Positions 24,152 to 32,283 of a stretch of 64,000 bases of DNA are shown one piece after another. A program made the translations under genes and the position numbers. The notes below the pieces were generated by a model. The model was given only the letters and a program-made list of their open reading frames with translations, searched no databases and was not told the DNA's origin. The DNA is from Pseudarthrobacter sulfonivorans. Lineage in GTDB: Bacteria > Actinomycetota > Actinomycetes > Actinomycetales > Micrococcaceae. The stretch covers positions 83,757-147,756 of the forward strand of contig NZ_JANFCZ010000008.1 of assembly GCF_024391045.1 (NCBI RefSeq), in the 5' to 3' direction. Numbering within the stretch: position 1 is the stretch's first letter; every line of letters begins with the position of its first letter.

Positions 24152-26287
24152 ATGCGTAGCAAGCTGGCCGAACGGCTCAGTGCCCCGGGCATCCGTTTCA
24201 AAGCCCTTCCCTGGGGCTCGCGCATCGCGCTCCTCTTCCTCATCATGATTGTGCTGGCCGCCGTGTTCGCCCCGGTGATCGCACCGCACGATCCCCTGGA
24301 AACCTTCATCCCGGCCACCCCGCCCGGCGCCGAGCACTTCTTCGGCACCGACCGCCTGGGCCGTGACATCTTCTCCCGCCTGCTCTTCGGTGCGCAGTCC
24401 TCCCTGATGATCGGTCTGGGCGCCGTGGCCCTGGCCATCATCGCCGGTGCCCTGCTGGGCTCCTTCGCCGCCACCTCCAGCAAGGCCGTGAACGAGCTGA
24501 TCATGCGGCTGATGGACATCCTGATGGCGTTCCCGGGCATCGCCCTGGCCGCCGTGCTGCTGGCGGCGTTCGGCAACTCCGTCCCCACGATCATCATCGC
24601 GATCGCCATCATCTACACCCCGCAGCTGGCCCGCGTGGTCCGCGCCAACGTGCTCGCCCAGTACGGCGAGGACTACGTCCGCGCCGAGCGCGTGATCGGT
24701 GCCGGCCGGTTCTACATCCTGCTCAAGCACATTGTCCGCAACACCGCCGCCCCGGTGCTGGTGTTCGCCACCGTGATGGTGGCCGACGCCATCATCCTCG
24801 AAGCCTCGCTGTCCTTCCTGGGCGCCGGCGTCCAGGACCCCGCTCCGTCCTGGGGCAACGTGATCTCCTACGGCCGCAACCTGGTCCTGTCCGGCGGCTG
24901 GTGGGCCACCACCTTCGCCGGCGTGACCATCCTGCTCACCGTGCTGTCGCTGAACATCCTCGCCGAGGGCCTCACCGACGCCATGGTGAACCCGAAGCTG
25001 CGCAAGGCACCGGCAGTGAAGGACGACGACGGTTCGGCGGCTGTGGTGTCCGGCGCTGCGGCAAGTGCCGCCGTCGATACGGAAATCGGCACCTCCGTTG
25101 CCCAGTCCTCCGTGGTGGAGCAGCACGAGCTCGACGGCGTCCGCGCCGCCCACGGCGACGTCCTCACCGAGGAGCGCTACACCGAGGGCGCGGACCTTGC
25201 ACATGCGAAGCTCGCCGCGGCGAACCCCCACCTGCTGCTGGACCGGGAACTGGAACTGCTCTCCGCCATCGAGGCCAAGCGCACCGACCGCCTCCCGCAG
25301 ATCCCGGCCGGCGCGCGGAACGTCCTCGAGGTCAAGAACCTGTCCATCCGCTTCCCGGGCCGCTTCGGCACCACCGCGATCGTGGACAACGTTTCCTTCA
25401 CCGTCCGCGAAGGCGAAACCATGGGCCTGGTGGGCGAGTCCGGCTGCGGCAAATCCATCACGTCCCTGGCGGTGATGGGCCTGCTCCCCAAGACCGCCGA
25501 GGTCACCGGTTCCATCAAGTTCGACGGCAAGGAACTGCTCGACCCGGCCACCAAGCACAGCAGCATCAAGGCCTACGAAGGCCTGCGCGGCCAGCAGATC
25601 GCCATGGTCTACCAGGACGCGCTGAGCTCCCTGAATCCGTCCATGAAGATCAAAGACCAGATGGAGCAGCTGACCAAGCGCGGCGGCCGGAAAACCCCGG
25701 CCGAGCTGCTGGAACTGGTCAAACTCGATCCCGTCCGGACGCTCGCCAGCTACCCGCACGAGCTCTCCGGCGGCCAGCGCCAGCGCGTCCTGATCGCCAT
25801 GGCTCTGTCCCGCTCGCCGAAGATCGTGGTGGCCGATGAGCCCACTACCGCACTGGACGTCACTGTCCAGAAACAGGTGGTGGACCTGCTCAACGAACTG
25901 CGCGAACAGCTCGGCTTCGCCATGGTGTTCGTCAGCCATGACCTTGCCCTGGTGGCCTCGTTGGCCCACCGCATCACCGTGATGTACGCGGGTCAGGTGG
26001 TGGAATCGGCGCAGGCTTCGGAGCTGCTGCAGAACCCCAGGCACGAGTACACCCGCGGCCTCCTCGGCGCTGTCCTCTCCATCGAGGCCGACGCCGTCCG
26101 GCTGCACCAGATCCCCGGCACCGTCCCGTCCCCGCGCGACTTCGCCCCGGGTGACCGTTTCGCGGCACGTTCCCTGCGGGCCGACGCCGATCCCAACCAG
26201 CAACTGGTTCTCACCGCGGTGTCATCCGCCGGCGGCGGGGATGCCGACCACTTCTGGGCGAGCCACCTGAAGGAGGACGCAAAGTGA
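24152..26287 (+). CDS. Fused ABC permease (DppC type) and ATPase (DppD type)
   Basis: A 711-residue fusion. Residues 1 to about 280 form a DppC-like permease (six helices; contact loop near E-R-V-I-G-A-G-R-F-Y-I-L). About 100 hydrophilic residues link it to an ATPase domain (about 385-690) with Walker A G-E-S-G-C-G-K-S, Q-loop V-Y-Q-D, signature L-S-G-G-Q-R-Q-R, Walker B V-V-A-D-E-P and H-loop V-S-H-D. The same fusion exists in SiaG of the Corynebacterium sialic acid importer, so it is a lineage trait and not a frameshift artefact. Its stop overlaps the next start (GTGA). Confidence 0.92.
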   Translation: MRSKLAERLSAPGIRFKALPWGSRIALLFLIMIVLAAVFAPVIAPHDPLETFIPATPPGAEHFFGTDRLGRDIFSRLLFGAQSSLMIGLGAVALAIIAGALLGSFAATSSKAVNELIMRLMDILMAFPGIALAAVLLAAFGNSVPTIIIAIAIIYTPQLARVVRANVLAQYGEDYVRAERVIGAGRFYILLKHIVRNTAAPVLVFATVMVADAIILEASLSFLGAGVQDPAPSWGNVISYGRNLVLSGGWWATTFAGVTILLTVLSLNILAEGLTDAMVNPKLRKAPAVKDDDGSAAVVSGAAASAAVDTEIGTSVAQSSVVEQHELDGVRAAHGDVLTEERYTEGADLAHAKLAAANPHLLLDRELELLSAIEAKRTDRLPQIPAGARNVLEVKNLSIRFPGRFGTTAIVDNVSFTVREGETMGLVGESGCGKSITSLAVMGLLPKTAEVTGSIKFDGKELLDPATKHSSIKAYEGLRGQQIAMVYQDALSSLNPSMKIKDQMEQLTKRGGRKTPAELLELVKLDPVRTLASYPHELSGGQRQRVLIAMALSRSPKIVVADEPTTALDVTVQKQVVDLLNELREQLGFAMVFVSHDLALVASLAHRITVMYAGQVVESAQASELLQNPRHEYTRGLLGAVLSIEADAVRLHQIPGTVPSPRDFAPGDRFAARSLRADADPNQQLVLTAVSSAGGGDADHFWASHLKEDAK

Positions 26288-27090
26288 GCATTTCCACCGG
26301 CAAGCCGGTCATCGAACTCAAGGACGTCAAGGTCTACCACCACGCCCGTGGCGGCAAGCTCTTCCGGCCCAACATCGTCAAAGCGGTGGACGGCGTGGAC
26401 TTCATCATCAGCCGCGGCGAAACCGTGGGCATCGTGGGCGAGTCCGGCTGCGGCAAGTCCACCCTCGCGTCGGTGCTTGTGGGACTCCAGCCGCCGACGT
26501 CGGGCGAGGTACTCTTCCATGGCAAACCCGCCATCAAGCGCAACGCCGCCATGCGCAAGGAGTTTGGCCGCTCCGTGTCCGTGGTCTTCCAGGACCCGGC
26601 CACCGCACTGAACCCGCGCATGACCGTGCAGGACATCCTCACCGACCCCCTGCAGATCCACGGCATCGGCACCGCAGCAACGCGTGCGGCCAAAGTCAAG
26701 GAACTGCTTGCGCTGGTAGGCCTGCCGCAGTCCGCGGCCGAGGTCACGCCGTCGCAGGTTTCCGGCGGCCAGCGCCAGCGTGTGGCGATCGCCCGCGCCC
26801 TAGCCCTGGACCCGGACATCATCGTGGCGGACGAGCCCACCTCGGCCTTGGACGTTTCCGTCCGGGCCCAGGTACTCAACCTGCTCTCCGACCTGAAGAC
26901 CCAGCTGAACCTCGGCATGGTGTTCATCTCGCATGACATCCAGACCGTCCGGTACGTCTCGGACCGCATCTGCGTGATGTACTTCGGCAAAATCGTCGAA
27001 CAGGGCACCGCGGCGCAGGTCTTCGACAACCCCTCCAACGACTACACCAAGAAGCTGCTGGGCGCCGCGCCGAGCCTGCTCCACATCTGA
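26284..27090 (+). CDS. ABC transporter ATPase, DppF type (sialic acid importer)
   Basis: A 268-residue second ATPase of the importer. Walker A is G-E-S-G-C-G-K-S-T-L, Q-loop V-F-Q-D-P, signature V-S-G-G-Q-R-Q-R, Walker B I-I-V-A-D-E-P-T-S-A-L-D and H-loop I-S-H-D. The C-terminal extension found in some DppF proteins is short here. It begins with GTG overlapping the fused permease-ATPase stop, giving the standard binding protein, permease, permease-ATPase, ATPase order. Confidence 0.92.
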   Translation: MSISTGKPVIELKDVKVYHHARGGKLFRPNIVKAVDGVDFIISRGETVGIVGESGCGKSTLASVLVGLQPPTSGEVLFHGKPAIKRNAAMRKEFGRSVSVVFQDPATALNPRMTVQDILTDPLQIHGIGTAATRAAKVKELLALVGLPQSAAEVTPSQVSGGQRQRVAIARALALDPDIIVADEPTSALDVSVRAQVLNLLSDLKTQLNLGMVFISHDIQTVRYVSDRICVMYFGKIVEQGTAAQVFDNPSNDYTKKLLGAAPSLLHI

Positions 27091-27137
27091 CTCCCCCCCA
27101 ACATTTTTCGTCTAACCATCAATATTTGGAGAACTCT

Positions 27138-28067
27138 GTGACCACCGCCGCTTCCCGCTTCCAGGGCGTCATCCCGCCCGTCGTCACCCCCCGCACCGCC
27201 GACGGTGCCATCGACGTGCCGTCGCTTGAAAACGTCACCAGGCACTTGCTCGACGGCGGCGTGTCCGGCCTGTTCGTCCTGGGTTCCTCCGGCGAGGTCA
27301 CCCACATGACCAACAGCGAGCGCGACCTCGTGGTGCAGACCGTGGCAGGCGTCAACGCCGGCCAGGTGCCGGTCATCGTGGGCGCCGTGGAACAGACCAC
27401 CAACCGCGTCATCGAAGAAGCCAAGCGCGTCATCGCCCTGGGCGCCGACTCGATCGTTGCCACCAGCCTGTACTACGCCATCAGCAACGCCGAGGAGAAC
27501 GGCCGCCACTTCCGCTCCATCGCCGCCGCCATCGACGTCCCCGTCTTCGCCTACGACGTGCCGGTGCGCACCCACTTCAAGCTGCCCACCGACCTGCTGG
27601 TTGAGCTGGGCCGCGACGGCGTCATTGCCGGCGTGAAGGACTCCTCCGGCGACGACGTGTCCTTCCGCCAGCTGCTGCTGGCCGCCAAGGACATCCCCAA
27701 CTTCGACATCTTCACCGGCCACGAAGTAGTAGTGGACGGAGCCCTCCTGGGCGGCGCCCAAGGCGTCGTGCCCGGCCTCGGCAACGTTGACCCGGCCGGC
27801 TACCGGCGCCTCTACGACGCCGCCGTTGCCGGCGACTGGGCCGGCGCCGCCGCCGAGCAGGACCGCCTGGCCGACGTCTTCGAAATCGTCTACACCCCCA
27901 AGGCCGGCCGCGTGTCCGGCAACGCCGCGGGTCTGGGCGCCTTCAAGACCGCCCTCCAGCTCATGGGAGTCATCAAGACCAACGTCATGAGCGCCCCCAT
28001 GCTCGCCCTGGACGAGGACGAGACCAAGGCGATCCGGGTAATCCTCGAACGCAACGGGCTGGTCTAA
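27138..28067 (+). CDS. nanA: N-acetylneuraminate lyase (DapA/NanA aldolase family)
   Basis: Splits N-acetylneuraminate into N-acetylmannosamine and pyruvate. It is a 309-residue TIM barrel of the DHDPS family, with G-S-S-G-E-V (pyruvate carboxylate site) near residue 46, the catalytic Tyr in F-A-Y-D-V-P-V and the Schiff-base Lys in I-A-G-V-K-D-S-S-G-D. By sequence alone it could be another DapA-family aldolase; the operon of sialidase, importer, ROK kinase and NanE makes the sialate role likely. The GTG at 27138 follows TTTGGAG; an upstream TTG lies inside that ribosome site and is rejected. Confidence 0.87.
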   Translation: MTTAASRFQGVIPPVVTPRTADGAIDVPSLENVTRHLLDGGVSGLFVLGSSGEVTHMTNSERDLVVQTVAGVNAGQVPVIVGAVEQTTNRVIEEAKRVIALGADSIVATSLYYAISNAEENGRHFRSIAAAIDVPVFAYDVPVRTHFKLPTDLLVELGRDGVIAGVKDSSGDDVSFRQLLLAAKDIPNFDIFTGHEVVVDGALLGGAQGVVPGLGNVDPAGYRRLYDAAVAGDWAGAAAEQDRLADVFEIVYTPKAGRVSGNAAGLGAFKTALQLMGVIKTNVMSAPMLALDEDETKAIRVILERNGLV

Positions 28068-28113
28068 GTCACCTGGGCTGGTGGCGTGGCTGGGTCGCGT
28101 TTGAGGCGTCATT

Positions 28114-28399
28114 TTGCCGTCCCTTAGACACCTCCCGCCATGCCGCTCCGGTCGCTGAGCGACCTCCGCAGCATTCTGGTCGGCGATGCGGGACTACGCA
28201 AAACAACCCCTCAAACGCTGGATGGGGATGTCACCTTCCCGGCGGTCCGCTCCTCAGAAGGTGAGCCGAACGCCAAGGGTGCCAAGTCGGGGTCTTGCGT
28301 AGGCCCGCATCGCCGACCAGAGTCGTCTGCAGGTCGCCCAGCGACCGGAAGATGACGTCGGGAGGTGTCTAAGGGCCGGCAAGGCCCGGACTTGGCACC
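28114..28399. repeat. Large imperfect inverted repeat between nanA and nanK
   Basis: Arms at 28114-28201 and 28295-28382 (88 nt each) match in inverted orientation at 72 of 88 positions, including two perfect 17-bp blocks. Each arm contains its own mini-hairpin (GGTCGC-TGR-GCGACC). The right arm is additionally flanked by 11-bp inverted repeats (28278-28288 and 28389-28399), so it can fold alone. This occupies most of the 382-nt gap. It may be a pair of mobile intergenic repeat elements or a folded RNA in the operon message. No coding region is supported inside it. Confidence 0.8.
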
Positions 28400-28449
28400 G
28401 ACCCAGCCACAACGAACCTAACCCGCACCAGACGGGACACAGGAGTGAA

Positions 28450-29397
28450 ATGCAGTACGCGATCGGTGTTGACCTTGGTGGTACTAAGACTGCTGCCGGG
28501 GTTGTTTCCGGGGATGGGTCGGTCTTGTTTTCGGCGACTGTCCCTACGCTGAACCGGGATGGCGGGGACGCCATTTTGGATGCTACTGCTGCGCTGGTTT
28601 CATCGCTGATGTCCAAGGCTCAAGCAGAGGGTCTGGATGTCAGCGGGGTTGGTGTTGGTTCTGCCGGCGTAATTGATGCCGGGCGCGGGGTGGTGGTTTC
28701 GGCTACCGACGCGATCCTCGGTTGGGCCGGGACGGAGCTGACTGCCGGGCTGACCGCCCGGCTCGGCTTGGGGCCGGAGACTGTCCGGGCTGTCAACGAT
28801 GTCCATGCGCATGCCCTCGGGGAGGCCTGGATGGGGGCCGCTGCCGGCACCGCCAGCTCGCTCCTGGTGGCCTTCGGCACCGGCGTCGGGGGCAGTTTTG
28901 TGCTCGGCGGGCAGCCCGTTCTGGGGTACCGCTACGTGGGTGGGCATGTGGGGCATTTTGCCTCACCTTATGCATTCCACGAGGGCGCTGCGGTGCCCTG
29001 CGTGTGCGGCGGAGCCGGGCACGTTGAGGCCATCGCCTCCGGGCCGGCCATCCGCGAGACGTACCTGCGGCTGGGCGGCACGGCGGACCCGGCAGACGCC
29101 CGCGCAGTTTTTGCCCTGGCCGGCGGAAGCGATGCCGTTGCCATCACGGCCGTAGGCATCGGGGCCGGTGCTGCCGGGCAGGCCGTGGGCGGGCTCGCCA
29201 ACATCCTTGACCCGGAGGTGGTGGTGGTTTCGGGCGGCCTCTCCGACGCCGGAGCCCCCTGGTGGCGCCCCATGGAACGTGCCCTCCGCGCCGAGCTCCT
29301 GCCTGCTTTGGCCGGGCTGCCCGTCCTCCCGGCTAAACTCGGCAACGCGGCCGCCATGGTGGGGGCCGCACGCCTGGTTCTCACTTCCCCGTCCTGA
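28450..29397 (+). CDS. nanK: ROK-family kinase, probable N-acetylmannosamine kinase
   Basis: A 315-residue ROK protein without a DNA-binding domain. The N-terminal phosphate motif is G-V-D-L-G-G-T-K-T-A-A-G, and the zinc-type motif is present as C-V-C-G-G-A-G-H. The expected Glu-His region appears as G-H-V-G-H-F. It should phosphorylate ManNAc produced by NanA; glucokinase activity is the main alternative, but the position between nanA and nanE favours NanK. AGGAG precedes the ATG. Base use is slightly less GC-biased at wobble positions in the first third than in the neighbours. Confidence 0.85.
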   Translation: MQYAIGVDLGGTKTAAGVVSGDGSVLFSATVPTLNRDGGDAILDATAALVSSLMSKAQAEGLDVSGVGVGSAGVIDAGRGVVVSATDAILGWAGTELTAGLTARLGLGPETVRAVNDVHAHALGEAWMGAAAGTASSLLVAFGTGVGGSFVLGGQPVLGYRYVGGHVGHFASPYAFHEGAAVPCVCGGAGHVEAIASGPAIRETYLRLGGTADPADARAVFALAGGSDAVAITAVGIGAGAAGQAVGGLANILDPEVVVVSGGLSDAGAPWWRPMERALRAELLPALAGLPVLPAKLGNAAAMVGAARLVLTSPS

Positions 29398-29455
29398 CAC
29401 CATCGTCCTCAGTACCTCGCCCCAACCGCCCGTCAAACCTCCAGAGGAACCGACA

Positions 29456-30139
29456 GTGATCCTGACCCCCGAAGCCCTCGAAGCCCTCCGCGGCCAGCTG
29501 GTTGTGTCCTGCCAGGCGTACCCGGGCGAGCCCCTCCGCGATCCCCGCACCACGGCACAGTTTGCCGCCTCCGCCGTGATCGGCGGCGCTGTCGCTGTCC
29601 GCGTCCAGGGCCTGGCCGACGTGCAGTTCACGCGTGCAGCCGTGGAGGTTCCGGTCATCGGGCTCTGGAAGGACGGGCACGACGGCGTTTTCATCACTCC
29701 CACGCTCCGCCACGCTTTGGCGGTGGCTAACGCAGGTGCACACATTGTCGCGATCGACGGCACGCGCCGCGAACGGCCGGACGGGCTGACGTTCGCCCAG
29801 ACCGTGGCGGGCATCCACGCAGAATCCCACGCACTGGTCATGGCGGACTGCGGCTCGTTCGACGACGCCGCTGCCGCCGTCGAAGCAGGGGCGGACCTGA
29901 TCGGCACCACCCTGTCCGGCTACTCCGGCGAGCGCCCCAAAACGCACGGCCCCGACCTGGAGCTGATCGAACAGATCGCCGCCGCCGGCTTCGCGGCGCC
30001 CCTCATCGCCGAAGGACGCCTGCACACCCCCGACCAGGCCCGGCAGTGCCTCGATGCGGGTGCGTTCGCCGTCGTCGTCGGTACTGCCATCACCCACCCG
30101 GCCACCATCACCGGCTGGTTCGCCGAGGCCCTGAAGTGA
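29456..30139 (+). CDS. nanE: N-acetylmannosamine-6-phosphate 2-epimerase
   Basis: Converts ManNAc-6-P to GlcNAc-6-P. It is a 227-residue TIM barrel with the NanE landmarks L-V-V-S-C-Q-A, G-L-W-K, A-I-D-G-T-R-R-E-R-P, M-A-D-C-G-S, G-T-T-L-S-G-Y and A-E-G-R-L-H-T-P-D-Q-A. The catalytic Lys and Glu positions (L-W-K-D, A-E-G-R) are present. I use GTG 29456 with AGAGGAA upstream; the frame is open further back only in the shadow of nanK. Its stop overlaps the nagA start. Confidence 0.92.
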   Translation: MILTPEALEALRGQLVVSCQAYPGEPLRDPRTTAQFAASAVIGGAVAVRVQGLADVQFTRAAVEVPVIGLWKDGHDGVFITPTLRHALAVANAGAHIVAIDGTRRERPDGLTFAQTVAGIHAESHALVMADCGSFDDAAAAVEAGADLIGTTLSGYSGERPKTHGPDLELIEQIAAAGFAAPLIAEGRLHTPDQARQCLDAGAFAVVVGTAITHPATITGWFAEALK

Positions 30140-31407
30140 CTCCCCTGCCGGAACAGACACCCCCGGAACCCACCCAGCAGGAACCTGCCCGGCAGGACGG
30201 TGCTGATTCCGGGGGCTACCTGCTGTCCGGGACAGTCCTGACGGACGGAATGTCCCTGGACAACGCCGTCGTCGCGGTGACGGCCGGGCGCATCGCGTAT
30301 GTGGGCCCGCGCGCCGGGCTGGATGAATCCTTGCTGCCGGGCCTTGAGGAAGTGGAACTTCCGCCGGGAAGCGTGATCCTGCCCGGCCTCGTTGACCTGC
30401 ACTGCCACGGCGCTGCGGGCGGTGATTTCCCCAGCGGCGACATCCAGGCCGCACGCACGGCCGTCGAATTCCTGCACCGCAGCGGCACCACCACGCTGCT
30501 CGCGAGCCTGGTGACTGCTTCCCGCGAGGACCTGCTGCGGAGCATGGGAACGCTCCGCCACATGGCCGACGAGGGGCTCATCGCGGGCATCCACTCCGAG
30601 GGCCCGTTCCTGTCCCATGCACGCTGCGGCGCGCAGGATCCCCGTTTCCTGCGCGAACCGGACCTCCAGTTGCTCGCCGAACTGATCGGGGCCGCCGGCG
30701 GCCACCTGCGGACCATGACCTACGCGCCCGAACTTGCCGGCGCCGACGCGGTGGTGCGGATGCTCGCCGAGAACGGTGTGACGCCGTCGCTGGGCCATAC
30801 TGATGCGGATGCGCGCACGACGGGTGCCTCCCTCACCCACGCGGCGGAGTTGCTGACCTTATCCGTGCAGGGACCGGCGTCGCGCCCCACCATCACGCAC
30901 CTCTTTAACGGGATGCCGCCGCTGCATCACCGCAGCCCGGGTCCCGTCGCCGCGTGCCTCCGGCTGGCTGGCGCGGGCACAGTCGCCGTCGAACTGATTG
31001 CCGACGGCGTGCATCTGGACCCCGAAACAGTGCGGATGGTGTTCGAGCTGGTGGGCCCGGAAAACGTGGTCCTGGTGACCGACTCGATGGCTGCCACCGG
31101 GCTGCCCGACGGGCACTACGAGCTCGGTCCGGCATCTGTTTCCGTCAGCGGTGCCGTGGCCCGGCTCGGCGACGGTACCCTCGCCGGCGGGACGGCAACG
31201 TTGCTGGACGTGGTGCGCCGGACGATCGCCGCGGGTGTGGAACCGGCCGCTGCAGTCCTGTCCGCGACTGCCGTTCCGGCCGCAATCATCGGCCAGCAAC
31301 AGAACATCGGGAGCCTTCGCGCCGGCTTGCGTGCCGACGTCGTGGTGGTAAACGATGAGTTTGAACGTGTCCTGGTCATGCGCGCAGGTCAAGTGCTGGA
31401 CGCTTAG
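30136..31407 (+). CDS. nagA: N-acetylglucosamine-6-phosphate deacetylase
   Basis: Removes acetate from GlcNAc-6-P to give GlcN-6-P. It is a 423-residue amidohydrolase with the metal/substrate elements L-P-G-L-V-D-L-H-C-H-G, I-H-S-E-G-P-F, L-G-H-T-D-A-D, T-H-L-F-N-G-M and the catalytic Asp in V-T-D-S-M-A-A-T-G. The first 30 residues are a Pro/Glu/Gln-rich extension before the amidohydrolase start. The GTG at 30136 overlaps the nanE stop (GTGA). It is the last gene of this strand's cluster; the deaminase NagB lies 12.6 kb away at 44 kb. Confidence 0.93.
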   Translation: MTPLPEQTPPEPTQQEPARQDGADSGGYLLSGTVLTDGMSLDNAVVAVTAGRIAYVGPRAGLDESLLPGLEEVELPPGSVILPGLVDLHCHGAAGGDFPSGDIQAARTAVEFLHRSGTTTLLASLVTASREDLLRSMGTLRHMADEGLIAGIHSEGPFLSHARCGAQDPRFLREPDLQLLAELIGAAGGHLRTMTYAPELAGADAVVRMLAENGVTPSLGHTDADARTTGASLTHAAELLTLSVQGPASRPTITHLFNGMPPLHHRSPGPVAACLRLAGAGTVAVELIADGVHLDPETVRMVFELVGPENVVLVTDSMAATGLPDGHYELGPASVSVSGAVARLGDGTLAGGTATLLDVVRRTIAAGVEPAAAVLSATAVPAAIIGQQQNIGSLRAGLRADVVVVNDEFERVLVMRAGQVLDA

Positions 31408-31554
31408 AGCCGGTTGGCAGACGCCACTGGCCGTTCGATAATCGCATCCCGTGTTCTAATATGAGACTGCCCGACCCGTGGTTTCCTGCGCGGGACATCT
31501 GGAGCGGCCTGGCCACAGGCAGGATGACCGGGCAGGAACGAGGGGCGGGGCACG

Positions 31555-32283
31555 ATGGAAGACGCAGCAGTTTCGAACGGCAAACCAGCACCGGCCCATT
31601 CACAGACGCTGTCCCGCGGCATCAGGATGCTCGAAATCCTGAGCGAGGAATCGGCGCCGCTTACCATTGCCGACATTTCGGCCCGGATGGGCGTGCACCG
31701 TTCAATCGCCTACAGAATTCTCCGCACCCTTGAAGACCACGGACTCGTCGCCAGGGACGCCGCCGGGAGCCTCGTCCTGGGCACCGGCCTGGCCACGCTG
31801 GCCCGGGGCGTTGCCCGCGACCTGCAAGCGGCGGCGCTGCCCGAACTGACGTCCCTTGCCAACGAACTCGGCACCACCGCTTTCCTGGTGGTCCTGGACC
31901 GCGGGGACTGCACCACGCTGACCAGCGTGGAGCCGCCGCACAGCCGTGCCGCGGTGGTCCAGCGGCCCGGCACCCGGCACGCACTGAACGTCGGGGCGCC
32001 GGGGCTGGCCATTCAGTCGATCCTGAACGATTCACAGTGGGAGGCGATTTCTCCAGACCAGCCCCGCCGTCCGGAAGTGGCCCACGTTCGCGAGGTGGGA
32101 TTTGCCATCAGCCACCACGAAGTCCTGCCGGGGGTTACGGCCGTGGCCGTTCCCCTCAGCCCTGCCCAGGGACTCCAGCCGGCTGCCATCGCAGTGGTTT
32201 ACCCCAGCGCCCAGCTGGCCCCCGAGCAGGTTGGCAGCTCAGTCATGGAAGCCGCACGGCGGATCAGCGCGCAGCTCCGCTAA
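31555..32283 (+). CDS. IclR-family transcription regulator
   Basis: A 242-residue protein: winged HTH (about 15-75, with L-T-I-A-D-I-S-A-R-M-G-V-H-R-S-I-A-Y-R) and an IclR effector domain (about 95-240). It lies between nagA and the convergent FAD monooxygenase gene, overlapping the end of the latter by 20 nt tail to tail. It is probably the regulator of the monooxygenase or of the aromatic cluster: IclR proteins often control hydroxy-aromatic catabolism, and the monooxygenase promoter holds two tandem palindromes. The effector is unknown. Confidence 0.87.
   Translation: MEDAAVSNGKPAPAHSQTLSRGIRMLEILSEESAPLTIADISARMGVHRSIAYRILRTLEDHGLVARDAAGSLVLGTGLATLARGVARDLQAAALPELTSLANELGTTAFLVVLDRGDCTTLTSVEPPHSRAAVVQRPGTRHALNVGAPGLAIQSILNDSQWEAISPDQPRRPEVAHVREVGFAISHHEVLPGVTAVAVPLSPAQGLQPAAIAVVYPSAQLAPEQVGSSVMEAARRISAQLR

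Noticed and set aside
21419..26203. Open frame of 1594 codons on the minus strand
   Set aside because: It is the antisense of the ABC importer genes, whose products are clearly recognisable. Its residues are Gly/Val/His/Asp-rich, as expected from reading GC-rich codons backwards.
28140..28355. Short plus-strand open frame in the nanA-nanK gap
   Set aside because: It lies entirely in the inverted-repeat element, has no ribosome site and no recognisable protein features.
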